From the NCBI RefSeq assembly GCF_000687915.1, contig NZ_JHZY01000002.1, positions 372,001 to 436,000 of the forward strand: DNA of 64,000 bases, given 5' to 3'. The DNA comes from Leeuwenhoekiella sp. MAR_2009_132. Its GTDB lineage: Bacteria > Bacteroidota > Bacteroidia > Flavobacteriales > Flavobacteriaceae. Below, one piece after another: positions 44,956 through 53,785 of this stretch. The stretch's first letter is position 1, and each line of letters opens with the position of its first letter. The translations under genes and the position numbers were made by a program. Below the pieces are notes generated by a model. It did not search any database and was not told where the DNA came from. It saw nothing but the letters and a program-made list of their open reading frames with translations.

Positions 44956-47724
44956 ATGTTTAAATTTTTTACGGGTATTGTACTAATCGTTGCGCTAAAC
45001 GCTTGCAATACTGCAATTAAATCAGACATAACTGCTGGTGATACATATCGCATAAATCTTACCGGTAACTGGCAGGTAAAATTAGATTCGCTTGATGCGG
45101 GCGAAGCAGCGCAATGGTTTGCAAAAACCCTGAAGGGTCAGGCTATAACATTACCGGGTACATTAGATGATGCCGGTATAGGAACCGCAGATACACTTAC
45201 TCCGGCTCTTAACAATTATGTGTTGTCTAATCTGGCACGTAAGCATCAATATATTGGTAAAGCCTGGTATCAACGGGAAATCACAATTCCTGAAAACTGG
45301 AGTGGTAAAGAAATTAATTTAAAACTCGAACGCGTATTGTGGAAATCTACTGTGTTTATAGATAATAAAAAGGTTGCCAGTCGTGAAAGTTTAATAGGTA
45401 GTCATGATTATGAGTTGGGTGCTTATTTAACTCCGGGGACACATAGCCTTACGGTGCTTATAGACAACTCAGATTTTTACCCAAATATTAATGTAACGGG
45501 TGATCGCTATCCTATTGAAGTTAATCAGGAAATGGCACATGCCTATACAAATCACACGCAGATAAAATGGAATGGTATTTTAGGAGAAATAGTCTTAACC
45601 GCTTCAGATAAAGCAACGATTGCTAACCTTCAGGTGTATTCAGATACTAAAAATGAACTACTTGATTTTGTTTTTGAATCGACTCAAAATAGCATTACAG
45701 ACTTTAGTATAGAAATTCAAAAAGCTGACGGAAGTGTGCTTTTTTCGCAGCCTATAACAGCGCCAAAGCAAGATGGGAATCTTGTTAAGATAACGATTCA
45801 AAAACCAGAAAATATAGAGCAATGGGATGAGTTCAACCCTGTGACGTATAAGGCAGTTTTAAAAACTGAAAAAGAACAGATTGCTCTGGAATTTGGGTAC
45901 AGAACTGTAACTACAGCAGATGCGCAATTGCACTTAAATAACCACAGAATATTTTTAAGAGGAAACTTAGAGTGTGTTATTTTTCCACTTACAGGGTATC
46001 CGCCTATGCAAGAAGCCGAGTGGGCAAGCCTTTATAAGCAAGCCAAAGATTATGGCTTAAACCATATACGTTTTCACAGTTGGTGTCCGCCCGAAGCGGC
46101 ATTTGCAGCAGCAGACAAAGCCGGAATGTATTTACAGGTAGAATTGCCCCACTGGAGTTTAAAAGTAGGTAAAGATGCTGCTACAACTACATTTTTACAG
46201 CAAGAAGCAGATAAGATTTTAAAAGACTATGGGCACCACCCTTCTTTTTTATTCTTCTCGATGGGTAATGAATTAGAGGGTGATTTTAACGTATTAAATG
46301 ATTTGGTAGCAGATTTAAAAATGAAAGATTCGAGACATCTGTATGCTACAACTAGTTATTCGTTTCAGAAACCTGCGGGGTTACGTCCCGAGCTTGAAGA
46401 TCAATTTTTTATAACGCAGTACACCGAAAAAGGCTGGGTACGTGGACAAGGTATTTTTAATACCAAAGCACCACATTTTGATCAGGATTATACGGCTACA
46501 AGTTCGCATCTTAAAATACCTATGATTTCTCATGAAATCGGGCAATACTCGGTATATCCAGATTTAAGCGAAATCCCTAAATATACAGGAGTTCTTGCAC
46601 CACATAATTTTGTTGCCGTTAAAAATGATTTAGAGCAAAAGGGGCTTATAGCTCTTGCTTCAGATTTTACTCGTGCATCGGGTAAACTTGCTGCGATGCT
46701 TTATAAGGAAGAAATAGAGCGTGCATTAAAAACCCCTGGTTTTGATGGATTTCAGTTATTGCAATTACAAGATTTTCCCGGTCAGGGCACTGCATTGGTA
46801 GGATTGTTAAATGCATTTTGGGAATCTAAAGGAATTATTTCGGGTGAAGAATTTAAAACATTTAATAGTGAGCTCGTACCCTTAGCTCGGTTTGAAAAAG
46901 CGGTTTATGAACAGGGAGAAACCGTTAAGGTTGATTTAGAAATCGCCAATTTTTATAAAGAACTCAAAAATCAAAAATTACTTGCTACGCTAAAAGACAG
47001 TAAGGGAACTTTAATACAAGAAACTCGTGTCGAAAATTTAAACCTTGCGCTAGGAAATAATGTTGATTTAGGAATATTAGAAACTTCAGTTCAAATTGAC
47101 AAAGCTGATGTTTGGTCACTAGAATTAAAGCTTGATGGTACTAATTATGTAAATAATTGGTCTATTTGGGTATATCCTAAAGAGCGTGTTACTCCTGCAC
47201 AAACTATTGTGACTACGCAATCTTTTGAAGAAGCAACTACAGCTTTAAAATCGGGCAAAACGGTATTTTTTAATCCGAAGTTAGAAGAATTAAAGGGAAT
47301 TGAAGGGCGTTTTGTACCGGTGTTTTGGAGTCCGGTGCATTTTCCTGATCAGCCGGGAACTATGGGATTGTTGATAGATACTAAAAATAAAGCTTTAACA
47401 GATTTTCCTACTTCTACTTATAGTCAGTGGCAGTGGTGGGATTTATGTATTCAGTCAAAATCTGTAAAACTTGATGGACTTCAAATAAAACCTATCGTTA
47501 GAGTGATCGATAATTTTGTTACCAACCACGATCTGGCAAATCTGTTTGAAGCAAAAGTAGGCGACGGAAAATTGGTGTTTTCGGCTATAGATCTTTCCAC
47601 CGATTTAAAAAACAGACCTGTTGCCCGTCAATTACGCAACAGTATTTTAAATTATATGGCTTCGGAAGAATTTCAGCCAAAAAATAATTTAGCACCTAAG
47701 GTTCTTACTGCATTTAAAAAGTAA
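44956..47724 (+). CDS. Glycoside hydrolase family 2 lipoprotein, copy 2
   Basis: A 922-residue GH2 paralogue of copy 1: lipobox (IVALNACNTA), jelly roll (LTGNWQVKLDSLDAGEAA, AWYQREITIPENW), barrel NHIRFHSWCPPEAAF, acid/base Glu in FFSMGNELEGD and nucleophile in MISHEIGQYS. The segment DFPGQGTALVGLLNAFWESK is shared almost exactly with copy 1. Differences around the active site (GNEP in copy 1, GNEL here; QAEAS against QVELP) point to different linkages or sugars. It is the last gene of the operon. No strong terminator is visible in the 110 bp after it. Confidence 0.87.
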   Translation: MFKFFTGIVLIVALNACNTAIKSDITAGDTYRINLTGNWQVKLDSLDAGEAAQWFAKTLKGQAITLPGTLDDAGIGTADTLTPALNNYVLSNLARKHQYIGKAWYQREITIPENWSGKEINLKLERVLWKSTVFIDNKKVASRESLIGSHDYELGAYLTPGTHSLTVLIDNSDFYPNINVTGDRYPIEVNQEMAHAYTNHTQIKWNGILGEIVLTASDKATIANLQVYSDTKNELLDFVFESTQNSITDFSIEIQKADGSVLFSQPITAPKQDGNLVKITIQKPENIEQWDEFNPVTYKAVLKTEKEQIALEFGYRTVTTADAQLHLNNHRIFLRGNLECVIFPLTGYPPMQEAEWASLYKQAKDYGLNHIRFHSWCPPEAAFAAADKAGMYLQVELPHWSLKVGKDAATTTFLQQEADKILKDYGHHPSFLFFSMGNELEGDFNVLNDLVADLKMKDSRHLYATTSYSFQKPAGLRPELEDQFFITQYTEKGWVRGQGIFNTKAPHFDQDYTATSSHLKIPMISHEIGQYSVYPDLSEIPKYTGVLAPHNFVAVKNDLEQKGLIALASDFTRASGKLAAMLYKEEIERALKTPGFDGFQLLQLQDFPGQGTALVGLLNAFWESKGIISGEEFKTFNSELVPLARFEKAVYEQGETVKVDLEIANFYKELKNQKLLATLKDSKGTLIQETRVENLNLALGNNVDLGILETSVQIDKADVWSLELKLDGTNYVNNWSIWVYPKERVTPAQTIVTTQSFEEATTALKSGKTVFFNPKLEELKGIEGRFVPVFWSPVHFPDQPGTMGLLIDTKNKALTDFPTSTYSQWQWWDLCIQSKSVKLDGLQIKPIVRVIDNFVTNHDLANLFEAKVGDGKLVFSAIDLSTDLKNRPVARQLRNSILNYMASEEFQPKNNLAPKVLTAFKK

Positions 47725-47836
47725 AACAGAATTGCCAGCAGGTCTTTTTTAAGAAAATTTCCGTAAGTAATTTTATGCATTTAAAGTTATATTAAAGTAG
47801 AACAATGTATAGTTAAGTCCTGTTATATTTACGGCT

Positions 47837-48562
47837 ATGATCGTAAGTGCAGACATAAACGGAACCCGTATAATTACGCAAACACACCACGCGCATATAG
47901 CGTGTTATATAGGGCATCAATTAAAAAATAAATATAAGAATGCTTATTTTGCTGATGTTATAGCGGCTATCGCTTTTCATGAAACCCGGGAAACCGATTT
48001 TAATTATACGCGCCAACTTAATGATCTAGGGCAACCGGTATCTTTTGACAAACCTGATGTTACCGAGGCGCAACTTGGTAAAAAGGCTGAAGAAATTTTG
48101 AATGGTTTAAAAAGCAGATCATTGCTGGTGGCTGCCTTAGTCTGTAGTCATCTTAAATTTTTATCTCCACAGGTTTTTGAAGCGGGATTGGTATCCACAA
48201 TCAATTGTGATCTTGATAAGCAAGCGATGAAAGCCTATAATCTAAAAACAGATTCATATAATATTTTATATGGAATCGTACGTTTTTGCGATCGGCTTAG
48301 TTTAATGATTTGTCAGGACGAACTTCCCGATGCAAATCGTTCTTACGATATTAATGATGCGCTGGGAGATACTATTCACAACCTGTGCGATAAGGAGGGT
48401 GAGTTGATAATTAATCCGTGGCCCTTTCAAGAGGATGAGGTTATCATTAATTATGAATATCACATTTTAAAACAGCGTAGTTTTAAAAATAGCCAAACCT
48501 TCTACAAAGCATTTAAAGAAAGTGAAATAGGATTTTCTAAAATAGTTTTTAAAAAATCCTAA
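47837..48562 (+). CDS. DUF3891-family protein
   Basis: A 241-residue cytoplasmic protein of the DUF3891 family, with the characteristic opening GTRIITQTHHAHIACYIG, then AIAFHETRETDFNYTR and GIVRFCDRLSLMICQDELPD. The conserved His residues (HH-x-H, FHE, CSHLKF) and CDR motif resemble an HD-like metal phosphohydrolase, but no activity is established to my knowledge. It stands alone after the carbohydrate operon, converging with the UvrA-like gene. Confidence 0.75.
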   Translation: MIVSADINGTRIITQTHHAHIACYIGHQLKNKYKNAYFADVIAAIAFHETRETDFNYTRQLNDLGQPVSFDKPDVTEAQLGKKAEEILNGLKSRSLLVAALVCSHLKFLSPQVFEAGLVSTINCDLDKQAMKAYNLKTDSYNILYGIVRFCDRLSLMICQDELPDANRSYDINDALGDTIHNLCDKEGELIINPWPFQEDEVIINYEYHILKQRSFKNSQTFYKAFKESEIGFSKIVFKKS

Positions 48563-48583
48563 TTTCTCAAGCTAGTGGTTTTA

Positions 48584-51124
48584 TTAAGCAGTTCCGGTAA
48601 ATTTTCGGCTTAAATAAACTGCAGTTTTGCTTTCTTTATTCTGTGCGACTTTTTCTGGTGTTCCTGCTGCAACTACAGTACCTCCTTCATCACCGGCTCC
48701 TGGGCCTATATCTATAACCCAATCACTTGCAGCAATAATTTGCATATCGTGTTCTACTACAATAACCGTATTGCCTGCGTCAACTAATTTTGTTAGCTGT
48801 ACTTGCAACTTTTCAACATCTGAGGGATGCAATCCTGTAGTAGGCTCGTCGAGAATATAGAGGGTGTTTCCACGGTTTGTGCGTTGTAATTCTTTAGCCA
48901 GTTTAATACGTTGCGCTTCACCACCCGAAAGTTCGGTAGCGGGCTGTCCCAGACGTAAATATCCCAGACCTACTTCCTGAAGAACGCTAAGCGTGCGGTT
49001 GACACGATCGTCTTCCTTAAAAAAAGAAAGAGCCTCGTTAACCGTCATATTTAACACCTGAGCAATATTTTTAGTGTTATAAGTAACTTCTAAGGTCTCG
49101 TCATTATATCGCGTCCCGTTGCAAACAGGACAGGGCGCATAAACACTGGGCAGAAATAATAATTCTACCATGACAAAACCTTCGCCTTCACAATTTGCAC
49201 AACGCCCTTTTCCCACATTAAAAGAAAAACGGCCCGCACTGTATTTGCGAGATTTAGCTAATGGTGTTGTCGCAAATAATTTACGTACAGCATCAAAAAA
49301 ACCGGTATATGTCGCCAAATTTGAGCGCGGAGTACGGCCAATAGGTTTTTGATTAACCACAACCATGCGCTTCAGATTTTCAGCACCTTCGGTGATGGTG
49401 CCGCCTAATGTAGTAACGACATCCTGTTGAAGCTCATCTTCTAACTCTTCTTCTGCGGGAATACTGTTTCCGAAGTAGGTTGTCATCAATTCTACCAAAA
49501 CCTGACTTACTAAGCTACTTTTACCCGATCCTGAAATTCCGGTAACGCTGGTTAATACTCCTAACGGAAAAGAAACTTCTAAATTTTCGAGATTGTTTCG
49601 GGTTACTCCACTTAAGCTTAGCCAACCGGAAGGTTCACGGGCTACAGGCTTTTTAAAAGGTAATTCATCAAAAAGATGCCTTCCGGTTTTTGAACGGTTA
49701 ATTTCTTTTAAGCCTTTTGGCGGACCGCTGTATAAAATTTTACCACCGCCTTCACCTGCTTCAGGACCTACATCTACAATCCAATCTGCGTGACGTATTA
49801 AATCTAACTCGTGTTCTACTACAAATAGTGAATTTCCGCTTGCTTTTAGTCGGTCTAAGGTCTTTAATAAGGCTTCAGTATCTGCAGGGTGCAAGCCAGC
49901 AGATGGTTCATCTAAAACATACACCACACCAAATAAATTACTACGCACCTGAGTTGCCAATCGTAACCGCTGGTGCTCACCGGGTGATAGGGTAGGTGTG
50001 TTGCGTTCTAAAGACAAATAGCCCAGGCCCAGTTCTAATAATACAGCTACCCTGGCTATTAAATCTTCAGCAATGCGCTGTGCAACTAACACTTTTTCTT
50101 TATGGTCTTTGCCTAATTTTTTTAGTGCAGGAGCAGAGCCATCACTATAGGGTTGAAAAATAGCCTGTATTTTTTTTAAGGGTAATCGTGAAATATCGGC
50201 GATATCATAACCTTCAAAAGTTACGGAAAGCGACTCACGCTTTAAACGTTTACCGTGACAGGCAGGGCATATACTGCTCACCATATAATTAGCCACCCGC
50301 TTTTTCATCAATGCACTTTGTGAATTAGCAAACGTCTGTAGAATGTGTTTTTTTGCTCCTATAAAAGTTCCTTTATAGCTGGGTTGAAGACCATCTTTAA
50401 TAGCTTGTTTTACTTCTTCCCGGTTAAAATTTCGATACACGGGAACCTGAGGTTGCTCGTCTGTAAATAGAATCCAATCCCGGTCTTTCTGCGGAAGGTC
50501 TTTCCAGGGGGTATCTACATCATAACCCAGAGTAACCAGAATGTCACGCAGATTTTTACCCTGCCAGGCTTTAGGCCAGGCATCAATGGCGCGTTCTCTA
50601 ATGGTTAAGGTATCATCTGGGACCATGCTTTTTTCGGTCACTTCGTAAATTTTACCCAAACCGTGACACTCGGGGCAGGCACCTTCAGGCGTATTTGTAG
50701 AAAATGAATCTGCATATAAAATAGATTGACCATCAGGATAATCTCCAGCACGAGAATATAGCATACGCAACAAATTAGACAAGGTAGTCACAGAACCCAC
50801 TGAAGAACGGGTAGAGCCAGAGCTGCGTTGTTGTTGTAAGGCAACCGCCGGTGGCAATCCTTCTATCGCATCAACTTCCGGAATGGGCATTTGATGAAAC
50901 AACCTACGGGCATAGGGAGAAACAGATTCGAGGTATCTGCGCTGCGCTTCGGCATATAACGTACCAAAAGCAAGTGAAGATTTACCCGAACCTGATATTC
51001 CGGTAAATACAACCAGTGCATCTCGCGGCACCTCGAGCGATACGTTTTTAAGATTGTGCTGGCGTGCGCCCTGTATGGTTACAAAACCTTCTTTTAGTGA
51101 CTTTTTATCAAACTTTTCTTTCAT
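48584..51124 (-). CDS. UvrA-like ABC ATPase lacking a UvrB-binding insert (UvrA2 class)
   Basis: An 846-residue protein, shorter than standard UvrA (about 940). Two ABC modules are complete: Walker A FTGISGSGKSSLAFGTLYAE and TGISGSGKSSLVSQV; signature LSPGEHQRLRLATQ (first, Pro in place of Gly) and LSGGEAQRIKLAKE (second). The zinc-finger cysteines are CPECHGLGKIYEV, CPACHGKRLKRES and CANCEGEGF with PCPVCNGTRYN. The shortening is consistent with loss of the UvrB-binding domain, as in UvrA2/DrrC proteins linked to damage tolerance or drug resistance. A canonical UvrA elsewhere in the genome would be expected. It is monocistronic. Confidence 0.85.
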   Translation of the reverse strand: MKEKFDKKSLKEGFVTIQGARQHNLKNVSLEVPRDALVVFTGISGSGKSSLAFGTLYAEAQRRYLESVSPYARRLFHQMPIPEVDAIEGLPPAVALQQQRSSGSTRSSVGSVTTLSNLLRMLYSRAGDYPDGQSILYADSFSTNTPEGACPECHGLGKIYEVTEKSMVPDDTLTIRERAIDAWPKAWQGKNLRDILVTLGYDVDTPWKDLPQKDRDWILFTDEQPQVPVYRNFNREEVKQAIKDGLQPSYKGTFIGAKKHILQTFANSQSALMKKRVANYMVSSICPACHGKRLKRESLSVTFEGYDIADISRLPLKKIQAIFQPYSDGSAPALKKLGKDHKEKVLVAQRIAEDLIARVAVLLELGLGYLSLERNTPTLSPGEHQRLRLATQVRSNLFGVVYVLDEPSAGLHPADTEALLKTLDRLKASGNSLFVVEHELDLIRHADWIVDVGPEAGEGGGKILYSGPPKGLKEINRSKTGRHLFDELPFKKPVAREPSGWLSLSGVTRNNLENLEVSFPLGVLTSVTGISGSGKSSLVSQVLVELMTTYFGNSIPAEEELEDELQQDVVTTLGGTITEGAENLKRMVVVNQKPIGRTPRSNLATYTGFFDAVRKLFATTPLAKSRKYSAGRFSFNVGKGRCANCEGEGFVMVELLFLPSVYAPCPVCNGTRYNDETLEVTYNTKNIAQVLNMTVNEALSFFKEDDRVNRTLSVLQEVGLGYLRLGQPATELSGGEAQRIKLAKELQRTNRGNTLYILDEPTTGLHPSDVEKLQVQLTKLVDAGNTVIVVEHDMQIIAASDWVIDIGPGAGDEGGTVVAAGTPEKVAQNKESKTAVYLSRKFTGTA

Positions 51125-51655
51125 ATACTTAGCTAGAATAGCAAACTTACCAAGAAGCCTATTGAGAGCTTTAGATTTGAGAGAACTTTAAGGTTTGAGC
51201 TGGTTAAAACTGTGCTAAATTATACTCAAAACAGAGATTTTTATACCGGTTGGCTTTGAACTTTAGGAATACCAAATTGTAATTAGGTATGGGTAAGTGT
51301 AGTTGAATATAATAATTGAAAATGCTCTTTTAGTGGTTTATTAGCAAAGGCTATTTCTGCAGAACGGTATCGCAACAAAAGATTGACTATATAGAGGAAG
51401 AGGTAGGAAAATTAGAAGCTGTTGAAATTTAATAGAACTGTAACGGGGCAACTCAAACCATCAAGGCTCGTGTAAAACTTAAAATGCTGAAATTATATTA
51501 ATTAACAAAGATAATTTTAGAGCGTTGTTCTAATAAATATATTAGTAATTATAGATTTCCTCATTAATAACTTGTTGATTACTTGTAGTTTTAGTTGCGG
51601 TTTAAATATAAGTATTAGTTACTTTTAAATTATTAGTAATATTTTATAGTATCTA
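51125..51655. other. Decayed coding region left of the restriction remnant
   Basis: About 530 bp with no intact gene. It contains a short open segment that translates to QQKIDYIEEEVGKLEAVEI (ending near 51432), which looks like a coiled-coil end of a lost protein, then unassignable fragments. Codon-like composition fades towards 51655. With the following remnants it gives the picture of an eroded mobile or defence region. On the minus strand, TAAGTTTG at 51149-51142 is a possible -7 box of the UvrA-like gene. Confidence 0.4.
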
Positions 51656-52045
51656 ATGGTATTATTTCAAAATTCGGTGATTAATATAAATCTTTTTGAT
51701 AAGCTTGTTATTTGGCAAGAGCTCTACATTAAAGTTTTTATCAAAGTGCTCATTAAAACTTTCAAAGTCAATAATAAATTCCGTGAAAATCTTGCCGAAG
51801 AAGCTACTGTCAGTTCGAGCGCAGTCGAGAACCGTAGCACGTCAACTCTAGCGCAGCTGAGAGATGAGAACTATGCCTTCAATAAAAATGACGAGTTTGA
51901 GTGGATGTCTCTTATTGAAGAAAACAAAAAGAAAGCTCAGGACCTGCAAAATCAAATTAACCAGACCGAGTGCAAGATTGACCAGATGGTTTATGAGTTG
52001 TATGGTTTGACGGAGGAGGAGGTTGCTATAGTTGAAAGTTCATAG
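51656..52045 (+). pseudogene. C-terminal stub of a type IIG / Eco57I-like restriction-modification enzyme
   Basis: The frame encodes 129 residues, but only about the last 60 are recognisable. EFEWMSLIEENKKKAQDLQN, then QTECKIDQMVYELYGLTEEEVAIVE, is the characteristic C-terminal tail of Eco57I/type IIG and BREX PglX-like enzymes. There is no methyltransferase motif, TRD or endonuclease domain, and the N-terminal part (residues 1-30) is unrelated, hydrophobic sequence. Between the two, residues 47-66 are encoded by a REP-like insertion (51813-51864). It is therefore best read as a 3' remnant with an accidental start. Confidence 0.7.
51813..51864. repeat. Two tandem REP-like imperfect repeats (GAGCGCAGTCGAGA type)
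   Basis: GTTCGAGCGCAGTCGAGAAC at 51813-51832 and ACTCTAGCGCAGCTGAGAGA at 51845-51864 are two divergent copies of one element, similar to the short palindromic repeats often seen between genes in Bacteroidota genomes. They interrupt the restriction remnant in frame (translated as SSSAVENRST... and LAQLRDEN). I recognise the motif from general knowledge; genome-wide copies must be checked. Confidence 0.55.
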
Positions 52046-52133
52046 TTAGTAAAATTTTAATAGAGCGATTCAAGAGATCTTGAAAAAATAGAAATGATAC
52101 GAGTAAAATACAAACTGTGGAGAATTGTTAAGT

Positions 52134-53321
52134 ATGGAATATAAACAAGAGTTGATAGTAAACAAGTTGGTTTTATTAGGCAATGGTTTTGATTTGGCAT
52201 TAGGGCTTAGAACCGGTTATGCGGATTTTATGTACTGGCTGAAGAAGAAACTGATATTAGAAGCTTTTCAGTATCCTGGAAGGAGAGCAAGTAGACATTA
52301 TTACGGCTATCTTGAAAATGACATTTATACAATTGAAATACCCGGAACGACTGAACAAAATTGGGGAATATGGCTTACTCAATATAAAAATACTAAAGTT
52401 AGTTATGAGGAAGAAAGAAGAGATTTTTATAAGTTCATACGTAATCAAGCGTCGTCACTCACCGTAAAACCAGTTTCAAATTTTATTAATCAAATAGATA
52501 AAAATATAGAAAACCTTGGTTGGGTAAATATTGAGTATATCTTTTACCAAAACCTTAAAGTTGCTAAGGGAAGTGATATAAACACTTTAAACGCACAACT
52601 TGTGCAACTGAAAGGGTATCTTAAAGAATACCTTATAGAAGAACAGGATAAAATAAAAAGTGAATCTTCTTCTTTTTCTCCTTATCGATCTCGTATCTGT
52701 CAATCTATTTTACAACAGAATGAATTTAACCCAGAGGTTGATCTAGACAATAAGGAGTTAAAGCTAGGTAAGATCCAGTTCGTAAATTTCAACTATACGA
52801 ATACGGTTTCAAAACTTATTAAACAATTTGATGCAAGGCAAGAATTAATTACTAACCCTATAATTCAAATACACGGTGGTCTAGATGAATCAATGATATT
52901 TGGATATGGTGATGAGGAAGATGATGATTATCCCAGATTAGAAAAAACAGGGGAGAATAAATATTTAGAACACGTAAAATCTTTTAGATATCTTCAAAAT
53001 TCAGATTATTATGATTTAATCCGCTTTATCAATTCAAGCCCGTATCAGATTATCATTTTAGGACATTCCTGTGGTCTTTCAGACCGTACCATGCTTAAAG
53101 AGTTATTTGAAAGTGAAAATTGTTTAAGTATTAAGCCTTTTTACTACCAATGGTCTGAGGAATATGAGGAAGAAGGAGAACCGAGGACTATACTATGCGA
53201 TGATTATTTTGATAAAGTGATGGAAATTTCCAGACACTTTACTAACAATGGTTTGATGCGTAAAAAATTAGTATCATTTGATAAATGTGAGGTGATGCCT
53301 CAGATATTAAATAGGATTTAA
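52134..53321 (+). CDS. AbiH-family abortive-infection protein
   Basis: A 395-residue phage-defence protein of the AbiH type. The family opens with LVLLGNGFDLALGLRTGYADFMYWL (a nucleotide-binding-like GNGFD motif), has QFVNFNYTNTVSKLI in the middle, then IQIHGGLDESMIFGYGDE and IIILGHSCGLSDRTMLKELF near the end, the usual GHSxGxSD motif. The mechanism of AbiH is not known in detail; by homology it should kill or stall the infected cell. The start at 52134 (MEYKQELIVNK) is preferred over TTG at 52125. The gene looks intact although both neighbours are remnants, consistent with recent acquisition or selection for retention. Confidence 0.9.
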   Translation: MEYKQELIVNKLVLLGNGFDLALGLRTGYADFMYWLKKKLILEAFQYPGRRASRHYYGYLENDIYTIEIPGTTEQNWGIWLTQYKNTKVSYEEERRDFYKFIRNQASSLTVKPVSNFINQIDKNIENLGWVNIEYIFYQNLKVAKGSDINTLNAQLVQLKGYLKEYLIEEQDKIKSESSSFSPYRSRICQSILQQNEFNPEVDLDNKELKLGKIQFVNFNYTNTVSKLIKQFDARQELITNPIIQIHGGLDESMIFGYGDEEDDDYPRLEKTGENKYLEHVKSFRYLQNSDYYDLIRFINSSPYQIIILGHSCGLSDRTMLKELFESENCLSIKPFYYQWSEEYEEEGEPRTILCDDYFDKVMEISRHFTNNGLMRKKLVSFDKCEVMPQILNRI

Positions 53322-53327
53322 CTACCT

Positions 53328-53447
53328 ATCAATGCCTTTTTTCAAGCGGCAAATGTATAGTTTGTAATACCGGTATATCAGCGTAATTATGATTGGACGT
53401 CAAAAGAATGTAGAGAGCTTGTAAAAGCTTTTTATAACATTTCCTAA
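53328..53447 (+). pseudogene. Remnant of a DUF262 (GmrSD-like type IV restriction) gene
   Basis: Immediately after AbiH a frame reads INAFFQAANV, then an in-frame TAG (53358-53360), then FVIPVYQRNYDWTSKECREL and VKAFYNIS before a TAA at 53445. IPxYQRNYxW is the diagnostic N-terminal motif of DUF262, the nuclease-bearing domain of GmrSD-type type IV restriction systems. The rest of the gene is missing. The nonsense codon and truncation leave only the first 40 residues, so it is a pseudogene. Confidence 0.7.
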
Positions 53448-53624
53448 ATTAGAATATGAACTTTAGCTATTTACAGACAGCTTGAGATAAGAAAGATTTC
53501 AGATCCACAATCGGTGAATCCATAGCAAGCATAGAAACCATCGTCCGGCAAAAAAACTAGCCGCATTTCTTATTGATTTATTTGGCATTTAAGTAAAGTG
53601 CTTGAGCCATTCTAATAAACAAAA

Positions 53625-53651
53625 AACCCATCGCTAAAAAAGCGATGGGTT
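53625..53651 (-). terminator. Hairpin terminator, distal
   Basis: AACCCATCGCT (53625-53635), a five-A loop, AGCGATGGGTT (53641-53651). On the minus strand it is followed by TTTTTTGTTT, a good U-tract, so it would end the tRNA transcript or a transcript from the duplicated segment. Confidence 0.75.
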
Positions 53652-53657
53652 TCCTTT

Positions 53658-53682
53658 TGCTGAGAAAGAGAGATTTTGTTCC
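53658..53682. repeat. Partial, diverged copy of the tRNA-Ser 3' end
   Basis: TGCTGAGAAAGAGAGATT (53658-53675) matches TGCGGAGAAAGAGGGATT at the 3' end of tRNA-Ser (53784-53801) at 16 of 18 positions, then the similarity is lost apart from CC. The copy lies about 126 bp from the original, in the same orientation. This is the appearance of a decayed attachment-site duplication, or the leftover of a second tRNA copy. Confidence 0.5.
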
Positions 53683-53726
53683 AATATCCCACTTTGAGCA
53701 TTTTGCAAATGCCTAAGTCTTAAAAC

Positions 53727-53759
53727 AAAAAAACCGCTAGCATAACTGCTGCGGTTTTT
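53727..53759 (-). terminator. Hairpin terminator of tRNA-Ser
   Basis: AAAAACCGC (53727-53735) pairs with GCGGTTTTT (53751-53759), with an additional AGC/GCT pairing inside the loop. On the minus strand a run of T follows. It lies 27 bp past the tRNA 3' end. Confidence 0.75.
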
Positions 53760-53785
53760 GTTATTTCAAGCCTTGCGCTTGATTG

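Larger units (their letters stand above)
53448..53785. other. Intergenic remnants and tRNA downstream region
   Basis: Contains a further open fragment near 53521-53592 that reads ESIASIETIVRQKN or, in another frame, HRPAKKLAAFLIDLFGI; neither is assignable. The right half carries two hairpin terminators and a partial copy of the tRNA-Ser 3' end between them. Confidence 0.4.
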
